A DNA stretch of 64,000 nt from a bacterium (GTDB lineage: Bacteria > Bacteroidota > Ignavibacteria > Kapaibacteriales > UBA2268): assembly GCA_024711295.1 (NCBI GenBank), contig JANJTB010000023.1, forward strand, positions 1 to 64,000. Direction: 5' to 3'. This document shows, one piece after another, positions 17,401 through 25,297 of this stretch; within the stretch, counting starts at the first letter, position 1, and the number at the start of each line of letters is the position of its first letter. The notes beneath the pieces are model-generated. The model had not been told where the DNA came from. It did no database searches and saw only the letters and a program-made list of their open reading frames with translations. The translations under genes and the position numbers were made by a program.

Positions 17401-17859
17401 TTCAGGTGAATTACTTGCGATTCCTAAGGCACCAAATGAACTGGCACTTTCAAAATCAAATTTTGGAGTCCAACTTACACCACCATCAGTCGATTTCCAT
17501 ACTCCACCCGAAGCAGCACCAGCATAAACAATATTTTTATTATTTGGATGTACTACAATGCTTCTTACTCTACCACCAATATCAAAAGGTCCTATATTTT
17601 TCCATTCAGGAACAACATTTAACAGATTTGGCAAAATTGACTTTGATTCATTTTCAAAACGATTTAATTCAACAAATGCACTCACTCTGCTTAGTCTGTT
17701 GGTTGAATCGTTATCACCCCTAATATTATCAAAATTTTTTAACCTTAATAACGGTTTGGTTAAGTGTCCCAAATTATTTTCAATTTCACCTGAATAAACC
17801 GGCATAATTGAAAATAGGAAACATGAAACAAAAATAATTAAAGCTTTAATCATATACAT
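14464..17859 (-). CDS. Large T9SS-secreted BNR/sortilin-type beta-propeller protein
   Basis: The protein has 1131 residues from the ATG at 17859; a longer frame would need a TTG. A signal peptide (MIKALIIFVSCFLFSIMPV) is followed by many sortilin/BNR repeats from about residue 70 to 720: WKNIGPFDIGGRVRSIVVHP, GGVWKSTDGGVSW, GIYKSTNGGDTW, GVFISEDGGKSWYS and others. An Ig-like segment near 740-830 and a second propeller-like region near 840-1040 follow. It ends with a T9SS sorting domain (INIFPNPASNQTKI, then FSQGLYLVEVTI). Such proteins are exported to the surface; propellers of this class often bind glycans or proteins, but no enzymatic residues were identified. A paralogue with different accessory domains lies at 26.2-29.6 kb. 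Confidence 0.85.
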   Translation of the reverse strand: MYMIKALIIFVSCFLFSIMPVYSGEIENNLGHLTKPLLRLKNFDNIRGDNDSTNRLSRVSAFVELNRFENESKSILPNLLNVVPEWKNIGPFDIGGRVRSIVVHPNNKNIVYAGAASGGVWKSTDGGVSWTPKFDFESASSFGALGIASNSPEIIYAATGEMIIGGGIPYLGNGIYKSTNGGDTWFQIGLTEVAAFSKFYVHSSNNDILYAAGSIRNGGLYISNNAGLSWDKKYDGNITDLWVDPQNPDYIVIGVNALGVFISEDGGKSWYSRSYGLVDLGGRVSVQAHDKNSKLMFALIERKDGRGAIFRSIDAGENWTMMLNGQFSFFNSQGYYNNFISISPQNPNIVLAGGIDLWRSTNSGLQWEIVNERTVPSRMHVDQHCAFFAASDPATIYVGNDGGVYKSTDNGFTWYDMNKGLMITQFYSMSLDLKEKNRNFGGTQDHGTLGNPSGAWRMLVGGDGFDSFLHPNNQNVLYGEIYYGDVFKYDISKNQLQFLRNGIPEEDQGIWHSPFVFDNKTHTMFLGRRSIYASYDYGNVFFRLTTQYNHPFTAIEPSKKNSRFIFAGNNLGHFFSSTDAGITWVQSEQSVTPGKFITSITSSNANDSVVYITFGGFGNKHLFKSSDIGKTWNSLDNNLPDIPINSLLIHPENEKIIFIGTDIGVFFTIDGGNFWMSYGENFPRTPVYDLKFHTNRTLLPELTLRAATYGRSIWEIEVPKEINIKPGIISPAGGEIFTGGSDIDMSWYGFDLPVKVELYNGEEFILIEGNVIASHIKTRIPDISTFNAFLKVTSLIDNSTAISKTFSISRQKEGSILFEDNLGFNTYGLAFYDNDILLAIDYRTGNINFLSKNDLSLIKRINIGIKGLFTDIAVDASRNIWIHKMEDEQGGGAEIINVNSNGQIIARFNSPAKYPMGITLKNDKLIVSERDGEQNIYEITLNDFQIHKKYKNPVAVPFGPRGLSFKNGNYHQVTTFFVNQALNNSEISVFDDKGGNIIKRIPLLEKNSIMNARGIDIDPIDGHFWVCNFTGGIFKIASEGINTSIGTNNSDININIFPNPASNQTKIATKKNVNINNIKITDLIGNNMLSLFDLNRNEINVDTSDFSQGLYLVEVTISGENPIILKLSVIR

Positions 17860-17926
17860 ATCGCAAAATATCAAATTATTAACATAAAAGACTCATAAAA
17901 TTCAAATTTCATATATTAAAATATCT

Positions 17927-17934
17927 TACATTTG
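17927..17934 (+). promoter_or_regulatory. Possible -7 element (TACATTTG) for lnt
   Basis: TACATTTG matches TAnnTTTG and lies 26 bases before the lnt ATG at 17961. No TTTG occurs 19 bases upstream. Confidence 0.35.
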
Positions 17935-17960
17935 CTTTTTTATATCAGTTAACTTTGAAA

Positions 17961-19574
17961 ATGAAATTTAAAAATACAATCTTAGCATCATCTGCCGGAA
18001 TTATATTAGGTTTTTCTTTTCCGACATTCCCTTTATTTGTGTTTGCATTTGTTGGATTTATAATTTTGTTCTTTTTATTCTCCGACGAAAATTTAAAAGG
18101 CAAATATTTATATTTATATATTACTTTTTTTATTTATCATGCAATGAGTAATTGGTGGATTGGCTCCTGGCAGCCTGAAAGCGATCCATATCTTACTATT
18201 TCTGCTATTGCTTTGGCAATTGCTCACCCATTTTTCTTTATGGTTCCATTTGCATTTCTATTCAAAATTCGACAAAGGTTTTCTTATCAACACAGTTTAT
18301 ATTTTTTCCCTTTTATTTGGGTAGCTTTTGAATGGGTTCACAATTTAGGCGAGTTTTCATACCCATGGTTGACAGTTGGCAACACTCAAATTTACAACTT
18401 TTACTGGATTCAATTTATTGACATAACCGGTGTTTGGGGAGCAAGTTTTCTAATAATATTGGTCAATGTCATTATTTTTGATATTTTGAATTCAATTCAA
18501 AACACCAGAAATTTTAAATCAGCCATATTTCAAAAAAAAGTTTTAATAACCTTTTTGGTTTTAATTTTTATTATACCAATGGCTTACGGATTCTTTAGAC
18601 TAAATGATATTGATAATAGAATTAATGAAGAAAAAGAAAAAATTACAGTTGGAATTGTACAACCAGCTATTAATCCCTGGAAAAAATGGGCTAGCAGTTT
18701 AGACGAGATAATTAATGTACAGTTTAACATATCAGATTCATTGGTTAGAAGTGAAACCAAACCGGACTTAGTAATTTGGAACGAAACAGCTATTCCTAAG
18801 TATATCAACACAGTTGATAAGTTCACTTATGAATATCTTAGTAATTGGGTAGTTAATTCACAAACATCAATTTTGACAGGCTTTGCTGAACTAAAACTGT
18901 TTAATTCACAGAATAAAACTGCGACTGCAAGATTTGATTCAAACTCGAATAATACGTATTTCGAATCATACAACTCACTGTTATTGCTTAACAATTCAAC
19001 ACCGACTAACCCGATAGTCTATCAGAAAATGAGGTTAACACCATTTGCCGAGAGATTACCATATAGCGAAGCTTTGCTTTTTATGAGAAGTTGGTTTGAA
19101 TGGGGTGTTGGTATATCAGCTTGGGGTATAGGTAAAAGTCAACATAATATGGATTTGCTCTTAAATGATAAAAGTATTAGTATCGGACCGGTAATCTGTA
19201 TTGAAAGTATTTACCCGGAGTTTGTAAGAAATACTGCAAAAAATGGTGCAGACTTTTTAGTTATCGTTACAAATGATGCTTGGTATGATTATACTCCAGG
19301 ACCGGAACAGCATTATTTAATTGCATGTATGAGGGCTATTGAAAACAGAAGATATATTGTAAGAGTTGCAAATACTGGTGTTTCGGGTTTAATTTCACCC
19401 AAAGGAAATACTGTTTCTCGTTTGGAACAATACCAGCAATCGGGACTGAATCTTACTTTTCCGATTTTAAAAATTGATTCTATCTATGTAAAATTTGGCG
19501 ATTGGTTTGCAATAATTGCGTCCTTCATTTCAATTATTACATTCATATATAGTTACTTTAAAAAAAAACAGTAA
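17961..19574 (+). CDS. lnt: Apolipoprotein N-acyltransferase
   Basis: Lnt adds the third acyl chain to the N-terminal cysteine of lipoproteins in the inner membrane. The 537-residue protein has an N-terminal block of hydrophobic segments, with FIWVAFEWVHNLGEFSYPWL, a typical Lnt membrane-domain motif. The nitrilase domain follows, with the catalytic triad Glu in VIWNETAIP, Lys in YQKMRLTPFAERLPY and Cys in GPVICIESIYPE. The C-terminal TNDAWYD and RRYIVRVANTGVSG motifs are intact. The frame opens with TTG two codons earlier; the ATG at 17961 was preferred. Together with lgt, the window encodes the first and last steps of lipoprotein maturation. Confidence 0.93.
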   Translation: MKFKNTILASSAGIILGFSFPTFPLFVFAFVGFIILFFLFSDENLKGKYLYLYITFFIYHAMSNWWIGSWQPESDPYLTISAIALAIAHPFFFMVPFAFLFKIRQRFSYQHSLYFFPFIWVAFEWVHNLGEFSYPWLTVGNTQIYNFYWIQFIDITGVWGASFLIILVNVIIFDILNSIQNTRNFKSAIFQKKVLITFLVLIFIIPMAYGFFRLNDIDNRINEEKEKITVGIVQPAINPWKKWASSLDEIINVQFNISDSLVRSETKPDLVIWNETAIPKYINTVDKFTYEYLSNWVVNSQTSILTGFAELKLFNSQNKTATARFDSNSNNTYFESYNSLLLLNNSTPTNPIVYQKMRLTPFAERLPYSEALLFMRSWFEWGVGISAWGIGKSQHNMDLLLNDKSISIGPVICIESIYPEFVRNTAKNGADFLVIVTNDAWYDYTPGPEQHYLIACMRAIENRRYIVRVANTGVSGLISPKGNTVSRLEQYQQSGLNLTFPILKIDSIYVKFGDWFAIIASFISIITFIYSYFKKKQ

Positions 19575-19624
19575 ACTTTAACCTAAATAAGCCGATAAAT
19601 CTAATTAATTAATCTGGTGAATAA

Positions 19625-20380
19625 TTGAAAAAGTTTAAGAAAGAAAAACCAAGAGCAATGCATAATGTTGGGGCTGACAGGTATTTGATAACCTATGCTG
19701 ACCTGATTACTTTGCTATTAGGATTATTTGTTATACTTTATGCTACTTCACAAGTTGACTCTGAAAAATTTAAAGAAATTTCTGTTGCATTTTCCGATTA
19801 TTTTAAATCAAAAGATGATAAAATAATTTCAGGTGGAGACGGAGTTCTCGAAGGTCACAAGAAGGGAATTCCTGAACCAATTTTACCACCCACATCTCAG
19901 AAAGACATTCAGGACATTGAGGAGCAGAGTACAAGTTTACTTGCTAAATATATAAAGTCAGGGAATATTGAAATAATTAAAACGGGAGATGGTTTAAAAA
20001 TTATTTTATCTGAAAAGTTACTATTTAAATCAGCTAAAGCAGAAATCGAGAAAGAAGGCATTAATGCCCTTGATTCTATATCAAAAATATTGAATAATAC
20101 CAATAAGGTTATTATGATTGATGGCCATACGGATTCAGACCCCATCAGAACATTTACATATGAATCTAACTGGCATTTATCTGCGTCAAGAGCTACCAAT
20201 GTTGCTTACAGGTTAATTAAAAAAGGAGTTCCCGAGTATAACCTAATTATTAGGGGTTTTGGTTCACAAAGACCTATAGATGATAATACATCCCCTATTG
20301 GTAAAGCAAAAAATAGAAGAGTAGAAATTTTTATCAAAGAATCCAAGCCTGAGACTCCAAGTAATGAAGGTTATGAATAA
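19625..20380 (+). CDS. motB: MotB-like flagellar stator / OmpA-domain protein
   Basis: The 251-residue protein begins with a short basic cytoplasmic tail, then one membrane helix containing ITYADLITLLLGLFVILYA. Asp26 occupies the place of the proton-carrying Asp of MotB. The C-terminal OmpA-type peptidoglycan-binding domain (about residues 140-245) has MIDGHTDSDPI, NWHLSASRATNVAYRLI, RGFGSQRPI and KNRRVEIFI. The start is a TTG at 19625; the nearest ATG would remove the basic tail. MotA is not adjacent (lnt lies upstream), but fliW and csrA downstream support a flagellar role. An alternative is a MotB paralogue in another proton-driven complex. Confidence 0.8.
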   Translation: MKKFKKEKPRAMHNVGADRYLITYADLITLLLGLFVILYATSQVDSEKFKEISVAFSDYFKSKDDKIISGGDGVLEGHKKGIPEPILPPTSQKDIQDIEEQSTSLLAKYIKSGNIEIIKTGDGLKIILSEKLLFKSAKAEIEKEGINALDSISKILNNTNKVIMIDGHTDSDPIRTFTYESNWHLSASRATNVAYRLIKKGVPEYNLIIRGFGSQRPIDDNTSPIGKAKNRRVEIFIKESKPETPSNEGYE

Positions 20381-20474
20381 GAAATAAAAAATATTTTTTT
20401 ATATGATTTTTTTTTATTAATTTTACAAATTATTTTCGAACATATAAATTCTAGTACAGGACGTAATTGCAAAA

Positions 20475-20897
20475 ATGAGCACCGATAAAGAGAAGAGAAA
20501 GATAGTAACCCTGCATTTTGGTGAGTTAATTATTGAAAATGATTATATTTTTATGTTCCCAGAAGGTATTTTAGGGTTCGAAAACTTAAGAGAATTTGTT
20601 CTTATAAGCGAGGAAGAATCAGAACCATTTAAATGGCTTATAAGTATTGATGAACCAAACATCGGTTTTCCATTATTATCACCTTGGTTAATTGATATAG
20701 AATACAACCCTGGCAAGAATTTTGCTTTTGAAAATTTGGTATTGTTTTGCATAGTAACACTCGAAGATGAAAATAAGCAAATGACAGCAAATTTGAAGGC
20801 ACCTATTGTGTTGAATACCGAAAAGCAAACTGGTGAACAAATTATTTTGACTAACGACAAATACTCTACGAATCAAGTAATCGGGATTAATAAATAA
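20475..20897 (+). CDS. fliW: Flagellar assembly factor FliW
   Basis: FliW binds flagellin and antagonises CsrA, linking flagellin export to translation. The 140-residue protein has the family pattern: IFMFPEGILGFENLREFVLI, PFKWLISIDEPNIGFPLLSP, then TANLKAPIVLNT. It is directly followed by csrA (23 bases), its known regulatory partner. No flagellin gene is in the window. Confidence 0.92.
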   Translation: MSTDKEKRKIVTLHFGELIIENDYIFMFPEGILGFENLREFVLISEEESEPFKWLISIDEPNIGFPLLSPWLIDIEYNPGKNFAFENLVLFCIVTLEDENKQMTANLKAPIVLNTEKQTGEQIILTNDKYSTNQVIGINK

Positions 20898-20920
20898 ATA
20901 TTAAACAGAAAAAAACGTAA

Positions 20921-21217
20921 ATGCTAGTATTATCAAGGAAGATAGGTGAAATAATTACGATAGGAAATTCTATCGAAATTACAGTGTTAAGCCATGACAG
21001 AGGCGTTGTACGATTAGGCATCTCTGCTCCAAAGTCAGTTCCTGTTCATAGAAAAGAGGTTCACGACAGGATTATTCAGTTAAATAAGCAAGCAGCAAAA
21101 ACAGAGTTGCAAGCTCTCAAAGATGCTTTAAAATCTGCCAAGAACTCTTTCAATATGGATAAAGACAACACCAATTCTAACTTGAATTTTGTTAATTTCT
21201 CAACGAATGATAAGTAA
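20921..21217 (+). CDS. csrA: Translational regulator CsrA
   Basis: CsrA binds GGA motifs near ribosome-binding sites and represses translation, classically of flagellin (hag) where FliW is present. The protein has 98 residues. Its core MLVLSRKIGEIITIGNSIEI, GVVRLGISAP and VPVHRKEVHDRI is textbook CsrA. About 30 residues of charged tail extend beyond the usual 60-75. It is cotranscribed with fliW. Confidence 0.95.
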   Translation: MLVLSRKIGEIITIGNSIEITVLSHDRGVVRLGISAPKSVPVHRKEVHDRIIQLNKQAAKTELQALKDALKSAKNSFNMDKDNTNSNLNFVNFSTNDK

Positions 21218-21250
21218 TTTAGAATAATTTATTTCACTTTTAAATCAAAA

Positions 21251-21877
21251 ATGGTCGAATATTCTACACTGGTGATTGACGATGATGTATGGATGCAGAG
21301 AATTCTCTCCAAAACCATGCAAACATATGGCTTTAAGAAAACTCTTTTGGCTACAAATGGATTTGATGGTATTGCAATAGCAGTTGACCAACAACCTACA
21401 TTGATTGTTTTAGATATTCTAATGCCAGAGCTTTCCGGACACATTATTCTTAAAATACTAAAGAAAATCAAGCTTACCCAAAACATACCAGTAATAATCA
21501 TTTCAGCTATGTCAGATGTCGAAAATTTAGGTCTTGCCGTAAAAAGCGGGGTTGCTGGCTTTATTTCCAAACCCTTTACCAGAGCAACAATTTATGATAA
21601 ATTAGTTGATATTTTTGGCAAAGAGAAGTTAAATATGATAGCCAAAGGCGAGCAGATATATGATTTCGAATCAAGGAATGATACAAATGGCCAAATAAAT
21701 GAACCGAGAACACTCGATTTACTTATTACAGAATCGCCTATCATCAAGAGTGTTGTTTCACAAGATATTGTTGAAAAACCACATCCCATTAAGCAGGACC
21801 AATTACTTCAACATTATAATGACGATGAAAAAAGAAGTATCGAGTCTATTAGAAAAATGCTTTTGAAAAATAAATAG
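21251..21877 (+). CDS. Response regulator receiver protein with an unassigned C-terminal tail
   Basis: The 208-residue protein has a receiver domain in its first 120 residues: acidic pocket D10-D12, phospho-acceptor D55 in LIVLDILMPELSG, and the Lys in SKPF near residue 105. The remaining 85 residues (after IFGKEKLNM) are polar, without a DNA-binding or enzymatic motif that I can recognise. It follows csrA by 33 bases, so it may be part of the motility block. It meets the convergent MFS gene with one base between stops. The output is unknown. Confidence 0.85.
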   Translation: MVEYSTLVIDDDVWMQRILSKTMQTYGFKKTLLATNGFDGIAIAVDQQPTLIVLDILMPELSGHIILKILKKIKLTQNIPVIIISAMSDVENLGLAVKSGVAGFISKPFTRATIYDKLVDIFGKEKLNMIAKGEQIYDFESRNDTNGQINEPRTLDLLITESPIIKSVVSQDIVEKPHPIKQDQLLQHYNDDEKRSIESIRKMLLKNK

Positions 21878-21878
21878 T

Positions 21879-23273
21879 TTACTTAATTGCTGTCCTTTTG
21901 CCCCACAAAAGCATAGCAAACGAAACTATACCAATTACACCAAATATTATCCATATTAATTCAGGATTATAATAATTCCATAATAAATTAGTTGCATCAC
22001 CATATCCAATATTCTTTTTTTCCATTAACAAACTGAAAGCGTTTTTGTGTGTTGCATTATTTATCCCTAACTCTTCATGTAAGTATTTTATTGCCAGTCC
22101 TGACTTTTCGGAATAATTTTTATATAAAAAACCACCAATTAATGAACCCATACCAAATCCAATTGCCAGTGCCAGATTAATATATCCCATAAACATTGAC
22201 TTCTTATTTACTGGAGCAATCTCAGACATATACTGGCTAAACTTAGGATTTGTAATCATTTCTCCAAGTGTATAAGTCATCATGCCAATAATCAGGTAAG
22301 AGCTATTGTTTGTAAGTCCTGAAATTAATATTCCAAATGTTGCAATAATTAACCCTAATAGCAGACCATTCATAGTATTGTACTTTTTAATCAAAATGGA
22401 AATCAATACAGCTCCAATTACTGTAAAACCGGAATTGATGTTGTATAACCATTTAAAATCTATCGCTAATCCTAAAGGAGTCTCAGAAAGCATAAAAAAA
22501 GGTAATTTAAGTGTTTCAGCAATTTTACCTGTATCAATCCAGTCGTAAATGAAGTTTGGTAGAGTTTCATAGAATTGCATATAAATCATCATAAATCCAG
22601 ATAATGGCAATATAACTTTCCAAATCCTTTTATCAGAAACTTCGGATAAAGTACTTTTGAACAATTCCGTGATAGAAATATTCTCAATTGTTGGTGATTC
22701 ATCTTTAAATATAAAAATTGGAATTAATGATAGAAGTAAAATTAGTGAAAGACCGGAAAAAAATATAACCCATGATACTTCTTCCAAATATTTTGCCAAT
22801 GGAGGTGAGAAAAAAACTGCAAAATTAATCAATGTAATATTGATTGCCCACGCAATTGAGCTATTCGCATTATTGATATTAGAAGCAATGAGACCATTTA
22901 TTGCAGGTCTGTAAAGGCCAAGACCAAAACCTATCATAATCACAGAAAATAAAAATGGATAGAATTCTCTTTGGAATCCTGTAATGAAGTAACCTAATGC
23001 TGCTATAAGAATTGAAATTACTAGTATTTTTTTTCTACCGTATTTATCAGATAATCCACCTGTGAATACGGGGGTCAGGTTTTGGACCAATGCCCAAACA
23101 AAAAAAATCAACCCTTTATCAGTATGTTCAAAGCCTAACCCACCATGTAAATCCTTTTGTGAAATGTATACAGCCATCTGTAAAACCAAAGCAGAGTAAA
23201 CTAATCTTTCAATCATTTGATTAGATTGAAGAAGCCAAAATATTTTACTGAACTTAAATGAATTGTCAATCAT
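21879..23273 (-). CDS. Major facilitator superfamily transporter
   Basis: The 464-residue protein has about 12 hydrophobic segments and the MFS signature loop GGLSDKYGRKKIL between the second and third helices. RPAINGLIASN and the later IAPVNKKSMFMGYINLALAIGFGMGSLIGG resemble peptide/POT-like and drug-exporter members. A hydrophilic insert of about 50 residues near the C-terminus (LAIKYLHEELGI onward) precedes the last helix and is not standard. It is monocistronic on the minus strand. The substrate cannot be assigned. Confidence 0.8.
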   Translation of the reverse strand: MIDNSFKFSKIFWLLQSNQMIERLVYSALVLQMAVYISQKDLHGGLGFEHTDKGLIFFVWALVQNLTPVFTGGLSDKYGRKKILVISILIAALGYFITGFQREFYPFLFSVIMIGFGLGLYRPAINGLIASNINNANSSIAWAINITLINFAVFFSPPLAKYLEEVSWVIFFSGLSLILLLSLIPIFIFKDESPTIENISITELFKSTLSEVSDKRIWKVILPLSGFMMIYMQFYETLPNFIYDWIDTGKIAETLKLPFFMLSETPLGLAIDFKWLYNINSGFTVIGAVLISILIKKYNTMNGLLLGLIIATFGILISGLTNNSSYLIIGMMTYTLGEMITNPKFSQYMSEIAPVNKKSMFMGYINLALAIGFGMGSLIGGFLYKNYSEKSGLAIKYLHEELGINNATHKNAFSLLMEKKNIGYGDATNLLWNYYNPELIWIIFGVIGIVSFAMLLWGKRTAIK

Positions 23274-23284
23274 ATTCTATCAAA

Positions 23285-23310
23285 TTAAAAAACCCCGAAT
23301 GAATTCGGGG
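23285..23310 (-). terminator. Rho-independent terminator of the DUF5714 gene
   Basis: On the minus strand CCCCGAA / TTCGGGG forms a 7-pair stem with a four-base loop, followed by a T-rich tract, 37 bases after the DUF5714 stop and just before the MFS gene. Confidence 0.8.
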
Positions 23311-23347
23311 AATTTGTCAAACATATTAATTAAGTCTTTAATAATTA

Positions 23348-24085
23348 TTATACTAATGAGTTTGTCATATTATAAAATATACATTGCTCGTGACCACAAG
23401 ATTTGTTTCGTAAAGAAAAAGTACATTTTCCTTCAGATTTCTCCAAACTTAGTGCGAAATGGTCATTTAAGTAGTCAACAGCCGTTAATAAAGAAAAATA
23501 AGTATCTCTTTTGCAACACTTCGGTCCTCCATGCTCAGCTATTTTCTTTAACGAGTCAGCAATAATATGATTGCTCAAGGACCATGCATCATCGTGTTCA
23601 TGTTCACGATTCAAAAACATGCTCAAAAACACTCCGGTTCCAATCGCAGCACCACAGGTTCCTGCATGGTGAGAACACACTTGAGTTGTTTCCTTTGAAG
23701 CTCTTTCTTGAGCTTTTTCTAACTTTGGAAGCAATTCCTCGGGAACTTCTTTGGTGTTATTAATACAGGTAATCAAAACTGCAGGTACAATAAAATGATG
23801 TTCGGAACCATGCATTTTGACAGCAGGAGAGTTCATAATTTCTACAGCAAGCTCAATAGGATCAATACCTTTATATTTCAGACAAGTATTCTTAATTAAT
23901 TCAGTAACAGGAATATTGAAGCAATCATCACACAAAAAATGAGAACTTTCGCATTCGTGACTTGTAAGCTTAGTTTGCCCACAAAAATCACAATGTGTTT
24001 TCAATGGCTCTTTCAATGTTTGAACTTTATCACCGCACAGAATACATTCATTATTAGCTGTATTCATTATTTCTATTTTTGCCAT
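23348..24085 (-). CDS. DUF5714 cysteine-rich protein
   Basis: The protein has 245 residues. The N-terminal 60 residues hold paired cysteines (C14-x2-C17, C32-x2-C35, C45 and C52-x2-C55), which look like two metal-binding fingers. The rest has HGSEHHFIVPAVLIT, CSHHAGTCGAAIGTGVF, the acidic/histidine stretch EHEHDD, and GPKCCKRDTYFSLLTAVDYL. This matches the DUF5714 family, which is found in anaerobic bacteria and archaea, sometimes fused to a methyltransferase. Its reaction is unknown. Metal or Fe-S binding is an inference from the cysteines. It is divergent from the moxR operon and monocistronic. Confidence 0.75.
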   Translation of the reverse strand: MAKIEIMNTANNECILCGDKVQTLKEPLKTHCDFCGQTKLTSHECESSHFLCDDCFNIPVTELIKNTCLKYKGIDPIELAVEIMNSPAVKMHGSEHHFIVPAVLITCINNTKEVPEELLPKLEKAQERASKETTQVCSHHAGTCGAAIGTGVFLSMFLNREHEHDDAWSLSNHIIADSLKKIAEHGGPKCCKRDTYFSLLTAVDYLNDHFALSLEKSEGKCTFSLRNKSCGHEQCIFYNMTNSLV

Positions 24086-24148
24086 AATTTTCTCTAAAAA
24101 TATTTATTAAATACCTTATTTAATATTAAATGATTAATACAATTCAAA

Positions 24149-24188
24149 TATAATGATAATCAAGGTAAATGACAATTAATTTATCATT
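24149..24188. promoter_or_regulatory. Possible Fur-like operator and inverted repeat in the DUF5714/moxR divergent region
   Basis: The 19 bases 24149-24167 match the E. coli Fur box at 14 positions. AATGATAA (24152-24159) is repeated in inverted form as TTATCATT (24181-24188). In A/T-rich DNA this may be chance. The rest of the 218-base gap holds only A/T-rich sequence, including a 14-base palindrome at 24118-24131. Confidence 0.25.
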
Positions 24189-24303
24189 TTTTTTTGTTTT
24201 TTTATTAAAAAAATGATTACTCTCATTGCTTATCAATTTTTAATAATAAAGATCGTTTTATGATGTTTGTAAATATAATTATCTAATTATTATTGGAAAT
24301 GTC

Positions 24304-25290
24304 ATGCTTGATATCAAGGAATTAAACGAAAGAATACAACAAGAAAGTGCGTTTGTAGATATGCTGATGCTTGAGATAAGCAAAGTTATCGTAGGTCAGA
24401 AATATATGGTCGAACGTCTTCTAATTGGTTTACTTTCTAACGGTCACGTTCTGCTCGAAGGTGTTCCAGGACTTGCTAAAACATTATCCATTAAAACACT
24501 CGCTTCCGCTATAGATGCAAAATTCAGCAGAATACAATTTACTCCTGACCTATTACCAGCAGACTTAACAGGAACAATGATTTATAATCAGAAAAAAGAA
24601 GAGTTTACTGTTAGAAAAGGCCCAATTTTTGCAAATTTTGTTCTTGCTGATGAGATCAACCGTGCCCCTGCTAAAGTTCAGTCAGCATTGCTTGAAGCAA
24701 TGCAAGAAAGACAGATAACTATTGGTGACAGTACATATAAATTAGAAGAGCCATTTTTGGTACTTGCGACGCAAAATCCAATTGAGCAGGAAGGTACTTA
24801 TCCCCTTCCCGAAGCTCAGGTGGATAGATTTATGCTTAAACTTAAAGTTGGATATCCATCCCGCGAAGAAGAGAAAAGCATTCTAAGACAAAATGTTGCA
24901 AAAGAATTCCCCAATTGTTCAGTAGTATTGAATCCATCAGAAATCTTGAAGGCAAGAAGTATTGTTAAAGATGTTTATATGGATGAGAAAATTGAGCAAT
25001 ATATCCTGGATATTGTTTTTGCTACAAGATTTCCTCAAGATTTTGGATTGGGCAAACTGCGTGAATTGATTGGATTCGGAGCATCACCTCGCGGTTCGAT
25101 AAATCTTGCCATGGCAGCAAAAGCTTATGCTTTTATAAAAAGGCGCGGGTATGTTATTCCTGAAGATGTAAGAGCAATCTGTCTTGACGTTATGAGGCAC
25201 AGAATTGGGATTACTTACGAAGCCGAAGCAGAAAATATTACTAGCGAAGATATTATTAACGAAATACTTAATTCTGTAGAAGTACCTTAA
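24304..25290 (+). CDS. moxR: MoxR-family AAA+ ATPase
   Basis: MoxR ATPases act with VWA proteins as chaperone-like systems that mature or assemble protein complexes. The 328-residue protein has Walker A GVPGLAKT, Walker B FVLADEINRAP, the family segment QSALLEAMQERQ, and sensor 1 in ATQNPIEQEGTYPLPEAQVD. Length is typical. It is the first gene of a five-gene plus-strand operon; the DUF58 gene follows after 7 bases. The upstream 218-base region should hold the operon promoter. Confidence 0.93.
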   Translation: MLDIKELNERIQQESAFVDMLMLEISKVIVGQKYMVERLLIGLLSNGHVLLEGVPGLAKTLSIKTLASAIDAKFSRIQFTPDLLPADLTGTMIYNQKKEEFTVRKGPIFANFVLADEINRAPAKVQSALLEAMQERQITIGDSTYKLEEPFLVLATQNPIEQEGTYPLPEAQVDRFMLKLKVGYPSREEEKSILRQNVAKEFPNCSVVLNPSEILKARSIVKDVYMDEKIEQYILDIVFATRFPQDFGLGKLRELIGFGASPRGSINLAMAAKAYAFIKRRGYVIPEDVRAICLDVMRHRIGITYEAEAENITSEDIINEILNSVEVP

Positions 25291-25297
25291 TCTAAAA

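Noticed and set aside
17406-17797. Two frames on the opposite strand of the BNR protein at 14.5-17.9 kb
   Set aside because: Both are shadows of the repeat-rich coding sequence, with no start signal or family match.
24118-24131. ATTTAATATTAAAT palindrome as a regulator binding site
   Set aside because: Perfect, but built only from A and T in an A/T-rich gap, so chance is likely; noted only within the intergenic entry.
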